A stretch of DNA of 15,186 bases from Prevotellaceae bacterium UBA1743 (GTDB lineage Bacteria; Bacteroidota; Bacteroidia; Bacteroidales; Bacteroidaceae), in NCBI GenBank assembly GCA_002314945.1, contig DCHV01000013.1:1-15186 (forward strand), read 5' to 3'. Numbering within the stretch: position 1 is the first letter of the stretch; the number at the start of each line of letters is the position of its first letter. The notes beneath the pieces were generated by a model. It was not told where the DNA came from, searched no databases, and saw only the letters and a list, made by a program, of their open reading frames with translations. The position numbers were made by a program, and so were the translations under genes. Positions 1 to 7,319 of this stretch are shown here, piece after piece.

Positions 1-66
1 TATATATAAGGTATTTAAGCTGGGGGCGTGGCCGTGGACATGGATTGTAAAAGTGTAAACATCGTC

Positions 67-98
67 TGTCACGCTGTCACGCTGTCACGCTGTCACGC
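67..98. repeat. Tandem repeat, TGTCACGC x4
   Basis: Four exact, back-to-back copies of the 8-base unit TGTCACGC, followed by a degenerate TTGTCAGG. Read on the other strand the unit contains GTGAC, the same core that recurs near the promoter at 315-372. It may be a microsatellite-like slippage tract or a cluster of binding sites; the sequence alone does not decide. Confidence 0.9.
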
Positions 99-136
99 TT
101 GTCAGGCAAAATCGTCTCGGAACCCAGGAATTTTGT

Positions 137-202
137 CCTTGAAAAAAAAATATTTGTGCCTCGAAAAAAAAATATTTTCTCCTCGGAAAATTTATTTTTT
201 GA
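137..202. repeat. Degenerate 22-bp tandem repeat, 3 copies
   Basis: Three consecutive 22-base units begin at 137, 159 and 181, each opening with CCTT or CCTC followed by G and an A-run. Units 1 and 2 share GAAAAAAAAATATTT exactly (141-155 and 163-177). Unit 3 is diverged (GGAAAATTTATTTTTT). The phased A-tracts, about two helical turns apart, would be expected to bend the DNA. Confidence 0.8.
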
Positions 203-226
203 TAAGCCTCTCCAAGTTTTGGGGAA

Positions 227-266
227 ATTAGACAATTAGAAAATTAGAAAATTAGACAATTAGGAA
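227..266. repeat. Tandem repeat, ATTAGAMA x5
   Basis: ATTAG recurs at 227, 235, 243, 251 and 259, an exact 8-base period. Units read ATTAGACA, ATTAGAAA, ATTAGAAA, ATTAGACA and ATTAGGAA, then decay (ATTCGATA). The period equals that of the unrelated TGTCACGC array upstream, which suggests a common mechanism of expansion. Confidence 0.85.
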
Positions 267-332
267 ATTCGATATTTAGGATATTTCCGAAGATTTTTCT
301 GACGAATGTTCCCATGTGACGTTTTTTCTTGT

Positions 333-340
333 TATCTTTG
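333..340 (+). promoter_or_regulatory. Probable -7 promoter box (TATCTTTG)
   Basis: TATCTTTG matches the Bacteroidetes housekeeping sigma -7 consensus TAnnTTTG at every fixed position. No TTTG-like -33 element is seen 19-21 bases upstream (the sequence there is around ATGTTCCC), so the promoter may need an activator. Transcription would begin at about 345-350, giving a leader of about 60 bases before the glycosidase start codon. Confidence 0.55.
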
Positions 341-349
341 TGACGATTT

Positions 350-374
350 CCTGTGACAACAGCTCTGTCACGGG
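350..374 (+). promoter_or_regulatory. Hairpin / inverted repeat in the glycosidase mRNA leader
   Basis: CCTGTGACA (350-358) pairs with TGTCACGGG (366-374) through nine base pairs, one a G-U wobble, around a 7-base loop. It lies right after the predicted transcription start and ends 32 bases before the start codon. There is no T-run after it, so it is not a classic terminator. It could be a dyad operator built from the GTGAC core, or an RNA structure affecting translation or stability. Confidence 0.55.
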
Positions 375-406
375 GGTAAATTCGTTGAACTCATACGTAA
401 TATAAT

Positions 407-2398
407 ATGTATATGAACAAAAGAAAACTCATAACCCTCGTACTGTCCTTTGTGGTGGCAGGGACGTTGTCTGCACGCACATCCACTGTCGTGCAACAGA
501 TGGAACAAGTCAAGATTAGCAACATCCACGACATCTCAGGTTTTACGGGTGATCGCATCCGTCTGAACAGGGAGATCTACCTGAAGCAATTTCCTATCGA
601 TGCCTATGTCGATTTCATCGTACGCCGTGAGCACACAGACTGGGGATGGGGATGGGCCGAACAGCATGGGAAATGGATAGAATCCGCCTACCTCTCTGCC
701 TTGCAGAGTGGGGATGCAGAATTGTTGGAGAAAGTGAAGACGATGCTGGATCGCATCATCGGTTCGCAGGAGGAATCCGGGTACCTCGGAGCTACGGCTC
801 TCAGCTACCGCTCGCCCGAACGTCCCATCCGTGGCATGGATCCCTACGAACTCTACTTCGTTTTCCATGCCTTCATCACGATATACGAAGAGACGGCAGA
901 CGAGCACGTGCTGGAATCCGTCAAGAAGCTGGCAGACTTTTTCGTGGCGAATTTCGGTCCTGGCAAGAATGAGTTCTGGCCTTCCGAACTGAGAAGCCCC
1001 GACAACTACCAGAAGGAATTGGTCGGTCATTCCGCCTTCGCTGGCCACTCAGTTCACTATTGCTGGGAAGGAACGCTCCTCTGCGACCCCATGGCACGCC
1101 TCTATCAGGTGACGAAGAACAAGAAATACCTCGACTGGAGCCAATGGGCGGTGGCCAACATCGACAAGTGGAGCGGCTGGGATGCTTTCTCGCGCCTCGA
1201 TGACGTGGCGGAGGGGAAGATAGGAGTGGATGCCCTGCAACCCTACGTTCACTCCCATACGTTCCACATGAACTTCATGGGTTTCCTGCGTCTCTACATG
1301 ATCACGGGCGACAAGTCCTACCTGCGCAAGGTGGCAGGTGCCTGGGACGACATCCACCGACGCCAGATGTACATCACGGGTGGAGTGAGTGTGTGCGAAC
1401 ACTACGAGCACGATTTCGTGAAGCCTATCTCGGGTAATGTCGTGGAAACCTGTGCCACCATGTCGTGGATGCAGCTCACCGAGATGCTGCTCCAGATTAC
1501 GGGCGACACGAAGTACGGCGATGCACTCGAGCGCATCATCCTGAACCATGTCTTTGCCGCACAGGATTCCGAAACGGGTATCTGCCGTTACCACTCCGCG
1601 CCCAACGGCAGCAAGCCAGGCGGTTTCTTCCACGGCCCTGACTGCTGCACCGCCAGCGGACACCGCATGATTTCGACGCTGCCCACCTACTTCTATGCCA
1701 AGAAAGGGAACGATTTCTTCATCAACCAGTACATAGCCTCCTCCTACGACGATGGGAAGATAGCCTTCTCTCTGACTGGAAACTATGCCACCGATGGAAA
1801 GGTCACCCTGAGCATCGCCAAGGCTACCCAGAAGAAAAGCACGATGCACCTGCGCATCCCTGCCTGGTGCAAGCATCCCGAGGTGAAACTGAACGGGGCA
1901 GCGGTGGATAATGTCACGCCAGGCACGTACTGCACCCTGACTGGCCCATTCAAGGCCGGAGATAAGATAAGCATCACCTTCCCGCTGGAGGAAAGGTGGG
2001 CTATCCGCGAAAACCACAGCGAATATCCCTCCTATTCACTCCCCGGAGGCGAAGTCATGTACCGAGAAGCGCCAGCCGCCCGCACACCAGTGGCCTATAT
2101 GCGAGGCCCCGTGGTGTATTGCATGGACATGATATGGAATCCCCAGTTGCGCAACGACGACATGAACATGGATGCCGACCTTGTCATCGATGACTCCACG
2201 CTGCCCGTCCGCCTGAATCTGCAGGATCGGGGACTGATGGCACCTGCCTACGAAGCAAAGGCGACGTACAAGGGAGCTCCCGTGAAGGTGGTTCTCACAC
2301 CCTTTGCCAACGTAGGACGCCTGCATCGCGACGATGACTTCCGCCCGGCACTCCACACAGGTGCATTCACTTACGGCGTTTGGCTGTACGACAAATGA
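407..2398 (+). CDS. GH127/GH146-type beta-L-arabinofuranosidase (DUF1680), secreted
   Basis: Predicted retaining exo-glycosidase of the DUF1680 superfamily, expected to release terminal beta-L-arabinofuranose from plant-type glycans outside the cytoplasm. A signal peptide covers about residues 1-23, with cleavage after LSA, and there is no lipobox. The bulk of the chain is an (alpha/alpha)6 barrel, followed by beta-sandwich sequence. Characterised GH127 enzymes use a zinc-bound cysteine nucleophile held by Glu-x-Cys and Cys-Cys. Here these are E347/C349 (VETCATMSW) and C413/C414 (PDCCTASGHR). E331, exactly 16 residues before E347, matches the acid/base glutamate, so the catalytic set is complete. 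Length (663) is typical. ATG at 413 (MNKRK) is an equally good start. First gene of a run with the lipoprotein at 2436 and the GH20 gene at 4885. Family call firm; GH127 versus GH146 and substrate not certain. Confidence 0.87.
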   Translation: MYMNKRKLITLVLSFVVAGTLSARTSTVVQQMEQVKISNIHDISGFTGDRIRLNREIYLKQFPIDAYVDFIVRREHTDWGWGWAEQHGKWIESAYLSALQSGDAELLEKVKTMLDRIIGSQEESGYLGATALSYRSPERPIRGMDPYELYFVFHAFITIYEETADEHVLESVKKLADFFVANFGPGKNEFWPSELRSPDNYQKELVGHSAFAGHSVHYCWEGTLLCDPMARLYQVTKNKKYLDWSQWAVANIDKWSGWDAFSRLDDVAEGKIGVDALQPYVHSHTFHMNFMGFLRLYMITGDKSYLRKVAGAWDDIHRRQMYITGGVSVCEHYEHDFVKPISGNVVETCATMSWMQLTEMLLQITGDTKYGDALERIILNHVFAAQDSETGICRYHSAPNGSKPGGFFHGPDCCTASGHRMISTLPTYFYAKKGNDFFINQYIASSYDDGKIAFSLTGNYATDGKVTLSIAKATQKKSTMHLRIPAWCKHPEVKLNGAAVDNVTPGTYCTLTGPFKAGDKISITFPLEERWAIRENHSEYPSYSLPGGEVMYREAPAARTPVAYMRGPVVYCMDMIWNPQLRNDDMNMDADLVIDDSTLPVRLNLQDRGLMAPAYEAKATYKGAPVKVVLTPFANVGRLHRDDDFRPALHTGAFTYGVWLYDK

Positions 2399-2435
2399 TA
2401 TAATAATGTAGAGAGTACAAAACATAGATAAGAAA

Positions 2436-4871
2436 ATGAAGAGAACAATCTTTTATGACGTCTTGGCGTCGTTGTGCCTGGTCTTTGCCTTGACTGGATG
2501 CACCTCGGACAAGAAAATGGATTTCCAGGTATCGGACGATGGTACCATCCGTATGAAATGTGGTGGCACGGAGCAGATCTCGCGTTCACCGATAGGCCTG
2601 ATGCTACGCGAGGGGCAGTTGTATGAACCGCAGTCGGCCAAGCAGAAGGGCGACCAGATAACCGTCACCTATGAATGGGGTGATGTGGTGCTCGAAAGCA
2701 AGGAGCGTCCCAATGGCAGCCTCCGTCTCGAGGTGTCTTCCGTACCTGAGGGAACGGATGCCTTTGTGTTCGGTCCCTATATGTGCCCTGCCACCCAGGA
2801 GGTGGGAGAGTATCTGGGAGCCGCCTGGCACAAGGACGGATCGGCTGTGTGCATCCAGTCGCTCAACCCGAAGACGATGGGAGGATGTGAGATACCCTTC
2901 GAGAATAAGACTTCCTATGCATCAATTGAAATGCCAGTGGCATCCCTGAAGGATGGGGTGGGGCAACTCAAGTGCTCTGCCATCGACTTCACCCATCCAC
3001 GCCGGATGTTATCTGGTGGACAGGGTGCCAGTCAGATAGCAGAGGCTATCCCTGCTCCTGATGGAAGCATCGAGGGTGCTGCCATCATCCTCACTTGTGC
3101 TGCCGATGCCGATGCCCTGCTGCAGGATATCGGAAGCATCGAGGAGGAGGAGAACCTCCCTCATCCCATGATAGACGGGGAGTGGGCTAAGACTTCGCCT
3201 CGTGCCACGGATCTGTATTTCGTGATAAACAATGCCAATATCGATGCCCAGATCCGCATGGCGGAGCGTGCCGGCATACATTGGATGTACTACGGAGATC
3301 CATTCGCTTCGTGGGGACATTTCAACATCAATACCAATCTGTACCCCAAGGGTATGGAGGACTTCAAGGCTACGATGCGCAAGGCGAAGGAACATGGTAT
3401 CCATATCGGATTCCATACGCTGAGCAATTTCATCCATACGCATGATCCATACGTGACCCCTGTGCCACACAAGGACTTGCTCGACCACGATCCCACACCC
3501 ATCCTGAAGGGTGTCTCGGAGAACGATACGGAGATCTTCATCGGGGAACAACTCAGCTATGCCTCGCACTATACGACCTCCACGGTGCGTATCGGCGACG
3601 AGCTGATAAAGTTTGGGGGCTTCGATGCGGAAAAGCTCTGTCTGACAGGTTGCCAGCGTGGTGCATACGGCACCACCCCTGCCGCCCATGCCGAGGGCTC
3701 CATCCTCACACACCTCTCTGATCACGGCTACGCCACGCTCTATCCCACTGCCAAGTTGCAGGATGAGATGGCCGACAATCTGTCGAATACCATCAACGAG
3801 AGCCACATCCTGCGTATGAGCTTCGATGGCTTGGAAGGCTGTCGCGCTACGGGTCATGGTGAGTTTGGATGCTCGCGCTATGTACAGCGTGTCTTCGACA
3901 AAGTGGGTAATGACCTGATCTGCGATGCTTCCACCCTGTCGCACTACCGCTGGCACGCTCACAGTTACTTCAACTGGGGTGAACCATGGTGGCACTACCA
4001 GAAGCGTGGCGGTATGTACAACTATCGCGCCATCAACCAGAGTATCTTCCGCCGCAACCTGCTGCCCTGTATGCTGGGCTGGTACGGCATCTCCAACGGC
4101 CGCGGACGCTTCGAACCCACCTTGCCCGAGATGCTCGAGGATCCCCTGGCTCGCACCGTGGCATTCGACGCGGGAGCCGCCATACAGGTGGATGTGGAAG
4201 AAGGACCCAAACTGGACGAATACCTCGATATGATTCGCCTGTGGCAGGAGTTCCGAGCTACGGTGAAGGTGCCCGAGGAACTACGCAAAAGGATGCAGGA
4301 TCAGCGTACAGACTGGCATCTGACCAAGGAGAACGACAAGTGGATCCTCTCCGAAATCGCCATCGAGGAGCATGACCTTGCCTTCGTGGAGAATAGCCTC
4401 AAGATGGAATCGGGCAGCACGGGTTACTCGGCACGCCCTGATATGCAGGACGGACAGACACGCAATTCGTGCATCGTGATAGACCGCAGTTCGGCCGACA
4501 CGACGGCCATCCCCTTCATCACCGAGCCTTTCAACTGCCGCATCCGTGTTGGTACGCCCCTGGCTCATGGACAGATCCGCAACCTGCGCTTCTGTGGCGG
4601 GTGGTTCGGAGGTCCATTGCTTTCCTTCGAGATGGAGGCAAATGCGGGTGACTACCTCGTCTATCGTGGCGGAAAGACGCTCTACCGCTACGACAGCAAC
4701 TACAATCCTATCTGCCAGTACGAGGCTACCTCTGGTAACGAACTGGTGGTGGATGGCTCTAAGTTGAGTGGCTATACCTTGGCGTACGATGTAGTGGGAC
4801 AGCCGAAGAACGATCCTCCACTGCAGATTATGCTCAAGCACTTCCGCACACGTCAGCGGTTTGAGTTCTGA
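2436..4871 (+). CDS. Large lipoprotein, probable glycoside hydrolase of unassigned family
   Basis: I do not recognise a named family. The N-terminus is a lipoprotein signal with lipobox ALTGC (C22), so the protein should be membrane-anchored in the periplasm or at the surface. Residues about 25-250 look like a beta-rich N-terminal domain. From D259 to about 620 the pattern is that of a (beta/alpha)8 barrel (LYFVINNANID, GIHWMYYGDPF, GIHIGFHTL, ILRMSFDGLEG, LICDAST). Residues about 356-425 form an insert with CQRGAYGTTPAAH (C406 onward). The remainder is beta-rich, like the C-terminal sandwich of many glycosidases. Candidate catalytic acids are D464 and E467 in SFDGLEG, D497 in ICDAS and E516 in WGEPWW; this is inference from position at strand ends. 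It lies 37 bases after the GH127-type gene and 13 before the GH20-type gene, on the same strand, which supports a role in the same glycan's breakdown. Confidence 0.6.
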   Translation: MKRTIFYDVLASLCLVFALTGCTSDKKMDFQVSDDGTIRMKCGGTEQISRSPIGLMLREGQLYEPQSAKQKGDQITVTYEWGDVVLESKERPNGSLRLEVSSVPEGTDAFVFGPYMCPATQEVGEYLGAAWHKDGSAVCIQSLNPKTMGGCEIPFENKTSYASIEMPVASLKDGVGQLKCSAIDFTHPRRMLSGGQGASQIAEAIPAPDGSIEGAAIILTCAADADALLQDIGSIEEEENLPHPMIDGEWAKTSPRATDLYFVINNANIDAQIRMAERAGIHWMYYGDPFASWGHFNINTNLYPKGMEDFKATMRKAKEHGIHIGFHTLSNFIHTHDPYVTPVPHKDLLDHDPTPILKGVSENDTEIFIGEQLSYASHYTTSTVRIGDELIKFGGFDAEKLCLTGCQRGAYGTTPAAHAEGSILTHLSDHGYATLYPTAKLQDEMADNLSNTINESHILRMSFDGLEGCRATGHGEFGCSRYVQRVFDKVGNDLICDASTLSHYRWHAHSYFNWGEPWWHYQKRGGMYNYRAINQSIFRRNLLPCMLGWYGISNGRGRFEPTLPEMLEDPLARTVAFDAGAAIQVDVEEGPKLDEYLDMIRLWQEFRATVKVPEELRKRMQDQRTDWHLTKENDKWILSEIAIEEHDLAFVENSLKMESGSTGYSARPDMQDGQTRNSCIVIDRSSADTTAIPFITEPFNCRIRVGTPLAHGQIRNLRFCGGWFGGPLLSFEMEANAGDYLVYRGGKTLYRYDSNYNPICQYEATSGNELVVDGSKLSGYTLAYDVVGQPKNDPPLQIMLKHFRTRQRFEF

Positions 4872-4884
4872 TTCATGATATAGT

Positions 4885-6384
4885 ATGCAAGCAAAGAAAC
4901 GTATCAGGTGGGTGCTCCTATTAGTGAGCATCTCCCTGCTCCCTGTATCTGCCTCGGTGATTTACCCTGTGCCCAGGCAACTGGAGATAACGGATGACCA
5001 GTATTTCTCCCTGGATTCGGTGTATGTGGGATGCCCCGATGCAGAAGCCGCATCCTGGGTACGGAAACACCTGAAGGAATGGTATGGCAAATCCAGCCCT
5101 GTGGTGTGTGTCCTTCCCACTGGAAAGGGTGCACAGATGGGGAAGGAGGAGTATGCCCTGCGCACCGAACCGAGGCGTACTACGTTGCAGGCCTCTACGC
5201 TACAGGGTATCCGCTATGCGGCGTATTCTCTGCGACAGATAGCCATCCCCGAGCGCGGAACGAAACGTGTGGAGGGATGGATCGTGCCGAAGGCAGATGT
5301 GCAGGATAAGCCCGAACTGAGTTTCCGAGGCATCCATATCTGCTGGTTCCACGAGAGCCAGCCCTGGCAAATCGAACGCATGATACGTCTGGCTGCCTAC
5401 TACAAGCTCAACTATGCCGTGATAGAGTCGTGGGGGACTTTTCGCAGCAAGACGGCACCCTGGTACGGATGGCCTGATGGCACGATGAAACACAAGGAGA
5501 TAAAGCGGTTGAAAGCCATTGCAGATGATCTGGGTATCACGCTGATTCCTCAGCTCAATGTGTTCGGGCACGCCACCTGCAGCCGCAGCATCAGCGGAAA
5601 ACATGCTACGATGGACTTGTCGCCCGAGTATCAAAATCTCTTCGAACCAGTGGAGGGGTGGAACTGGTGTCTGACGAATCCTGCCACGCGCCAGTTGCTA
5701 TGCTCGCTGATAGATGAGATGCACGAGGCGTTCGGCAATCCTCCGTACTTCCATTTAGGATGCGACGAGGCACAGGAACCAAGCTGTCCCACGTGCAAGG
5801 CGCGTCCCTATTCCGAGATCGTCATCGACCATATCAAGGCGATGAACGAGGAGGTGAGAAAGCGTGGCGCCCGCTCGATGGTGTGGCATGACATGTTCCT
5901 CCAGCAGACGGATGAGCGATGGAATGGCTTCTATCACAATGGCTCCCCCGAGACAGCTGCGGCTCTGCTGAAGTTCCCTAAGGATATCATCATCTGCGAC
6001 TGGTTCTATGGCGATGCCTGTGGAGCCTATCCCACCATGGATTATTTCAAGGGGTTGGGCTTCTCCGTGCTTGCCTGTCCCTGGGACAATGTGGGTGGCA
6101 TCAGGGCGCAAACGGAATATGCACAAACGCATGGCATAGACGGTGTGTTAGGCACTACATGGCATCATTACTTCGGACAGAGTATGGTGGATATCTACGT
6201 CTGGCTTGCCAACTCCGTGTGGCATCGATCGCCCAACAACGACTTGAACCTTCCCAATAATGGTTCGCATTTCCGCACTCACCTGAGGCAGATAGGTTGG
6301 GATATGAAACTGAAAGACCCCAAGAAGACGGGTATCCTGGTCAATGAAGTGCCCTTAGAACCTACACCCATTCCCTTCCAGTAA
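4885..6384 (+). CDS. GH20-type beta-N-acetylhexosaminidase, secreted
   Basis: Predicted to remove terminal beta-linked GlcNAc or GalNAc by substrate-assisted catalysis. A signal peptide spans about residues 1-24 (cleavage near PVSA/SVIYP). Next comes a GH20b-like domain (VIYPVPRQLE onward, to about 140) and then the barrel, which starts near LSFRGIHICW. The signature HLGCDEA places the Asp-Glu catalytic pair at D294/E295, with H290 upstream; the usual second Gly of HxGGDE is Cys here. A further CPTC follows within about ten residues. Aromatic residues that could line the sugar pocket occur in ICDWFYG and GTTWHHYF. At 499 residues it lacks the C-terminal add-on domains common in Bacteroides GH20 enzymes. 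Last gene of the three-gene glycosidase run; the next gene faces it 17 bases away. Family confident; substrate not known, and a non-hexosaminidase activity is possible. Confidence 0.8.
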   Translation: MQAKKRIRWVLLLVSISLLPVSASVIYPVPRQLEITDDQYFSLDSVYVGCPDAEAASWVRKHLKEWYGKSSPVVCVLPTGKGAQMGKEEYALRTEPRRTTLQASTLQGIRYAAYSLRQIAIPERGTKRVEGWIVPKADVQDKPELSFRGIHICWFHESQPWQIERMIRLAAYYKLNYAVIESWGTFRSKTAPWYGWPDGTMKHKEIKRLKAIADDLGITLIPQLNVFGHATCSRSISGKHATMDLSPEYQNLFEPVEGWNWCLTNPATRQLLCSLIDEMHEAFGNPPYFHLGCDEAQEPSCPTCKARPYSEIVIDHIKAMNEEVRKRGARSMVWHDMFLQQTDERWNGFYHNGSPETAAALLKFPKDIIICDWFYGDACGAYPTMDYFKGLGFSVLACPWDNVGGIRAQTEYAQTHGIDGVLGTTWHHYFGQSMVDIYVWLANSVWHRSPNNDLNLPNNGSHFRTHLRQIGWDMKLKDPKKTGILVNEVPLEPTPIPFQ

Positions 6385-6401
6385 GGGGCGGCGGGGTGAT
6401 A

Positions 6402-7319
6402 CTATTTCTCGATAGCTTTGCGCCATGCCCAACGCAGGAGGCACAGTGCCGTATGTACGTACTGATGCTGATGTTTGTAGGCATTGGCCAGTTTCCACCA
6501 ATTGTCTGCGTGATGGGTGAGCAGGTACTGGCGTACATCCTCGTACCCTTCTGGCATAAGGTCGGCTACAATAGGCGTGAGGCGGAAATTGAGCCGAGCC
6601 TGTCCCATACGTCTTTCATCCACATTGGTATGCGTCTGCGAGGTGGGATTGATACGATAGGCAGCCGTGACATCATCGAGGAAATAACTGTCTCCATCGC
6701 AAAGAAGAGCCACCCACATGGTCCAATCGCCAAGCCATGGATTCTCCATTCTTTTGGCGCGTGAAAAGACCGCTTCCATGTTCCTGTTTCGAAAAACAAC
6801 GGTGGTGACGGGCCAATTATGACGCTGGTAGATAAACTCACGAATGGAATAGCGTCCCGGGCGATTGTCTGGGACGACTTGCATACATTCATGGGTGGGC
6901 TGACCTGTCTGATTCACAATGGCACAACCCGTAATACAAGCCACGAGCGTGTCGTCCGACTCAAGTATCTCTATCTGCTTCTGAAGCTTCAAAGGGTCGG
7001 TCCAAAAGTCATCACCATCGCTGAAGGCAATGTATTTGCCCTTTACCTTGGAAAAGAGGAAATCGTTCCATTCTGAAATGCTCTCTGCATAGCGGTTGCG
7101 ATGCTGGTAGATGCCATGCAAACAGTCGGAGTGGCGTGCTTCGTATTCGCGTATGACATCGGCTGTCCCATCCGTGGAACAATCGTCGTGCATGATGATT
7201 TCAATGGGAAACGTGGTCTGCTGCATGAGGAAACCATCCATGGCATCGCGGATATATGCGAGATGGTTGTGTGCAAGGCAAAGGATGGTAACGAGTGGAC
7301 GTGGATTATTTTCTGGCAT
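6402..7319 (-). CDS. Family 2 glycosyltransferase
   Basis: Cytoplasmic GT-A fold transferase that would move a sugar from a nucleotide-sugar donor to an unknown acceptor. The N-terminus PLVTILCLAHNH is the first beta strand of the GT2 fold. HDDCSTDGT (44-52) is the nucleotide-binding loop, and SDGDDFW (100-106) holds the metal-binding DxD (D101, D103). The region IREFIYQRHNWPVTTVVFRN and WLGDWTMW are typical of the acceptor half. Start chosen at MPENNPRPL because the fold begins nine residues later; ATG at 7334 or 7415 would add sequence that lies inside the transporter gene and has no GT2 character. This start overlaps the transporter's end by 14 bases, so the two are probably translated together. 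Last gene of the minus-strand operon. No membrane anchor seen. Donor and acceptor not predictable. Confidence 0.88.
   Translation of the reverse strand: MPENNPRPLVTILCLAHNHLAYIRDAMDGFLMQQTTFPIEIIMHDDCSTDGTADVIREYEARHSDCLHGIYQHRNRYAESISEWNDFLFSKVKGKYIAFSDGDDFWTDPLKLQKQIEILESDDTLVACITGCAIVNQTGQPTHECMQVVPDNRPGRYSIREFIYQRHNWPVTTVVFRNRNMEAVFSRAKRMENPWLGDWTMWVALLCDGDSYFLDDVTAAYRINPTSQTHTNVDERRMGQARLNFRLTPIVADLMPEGYEDVRQYLLTHHADNWWKLANAYKHQHQYVHTALCLLRWAWRKAIEK

Larger units (their letters stand above)
1..406. other. AT-rich leader/intergenic region upstream of the glycosidase genes
   Basis: This is the longest stretch without a credible gene. It is much richer in A and T than the coding sequence that follows. 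It holds three unrelated tandem arrays (67-98, 137-202, 227-266), a Bacteroidetes-type -7 box (333-340) and a hairpin (350-374) just before the first glycosidase gene. One open frame (28-231) runs straight through two of the arrays and is low-complexity lysine/leucine sequence with no recognisable domain, so it is not called. Bases 1-60 show no feature I can name. The gene that lies upstream is outside the window. Confidence 0.8.

Noticed and set aside
28..231. 67-residue plus-strand open frame in the leader
   Set aside because: It runs through the TGTCACGC and A-rich arrays, encodes low-complexity Lys/Leu/Phe sequence, and shows no domain or start signal.
67..266. CRISPR array
   Set aside because: The units are 8 or 22 bases in direct tandem with no unique spacers, and no cas gene is nearby.
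1049..2017. 322-residue minus-strand open frame inside the GH127 gene
   Set aside because: It overlaps the zinc/cysteine catalytic region of a clearly recognisable GH127-type protein and has no own motif.
3009..3995. 328-residue minus-strand open frame inside the unassigned lipoprotein gene
   Set aside because: The plus-strand frame has a lipobox, continuous domain structure and operon context; the minus-strand product has no recognisable features.
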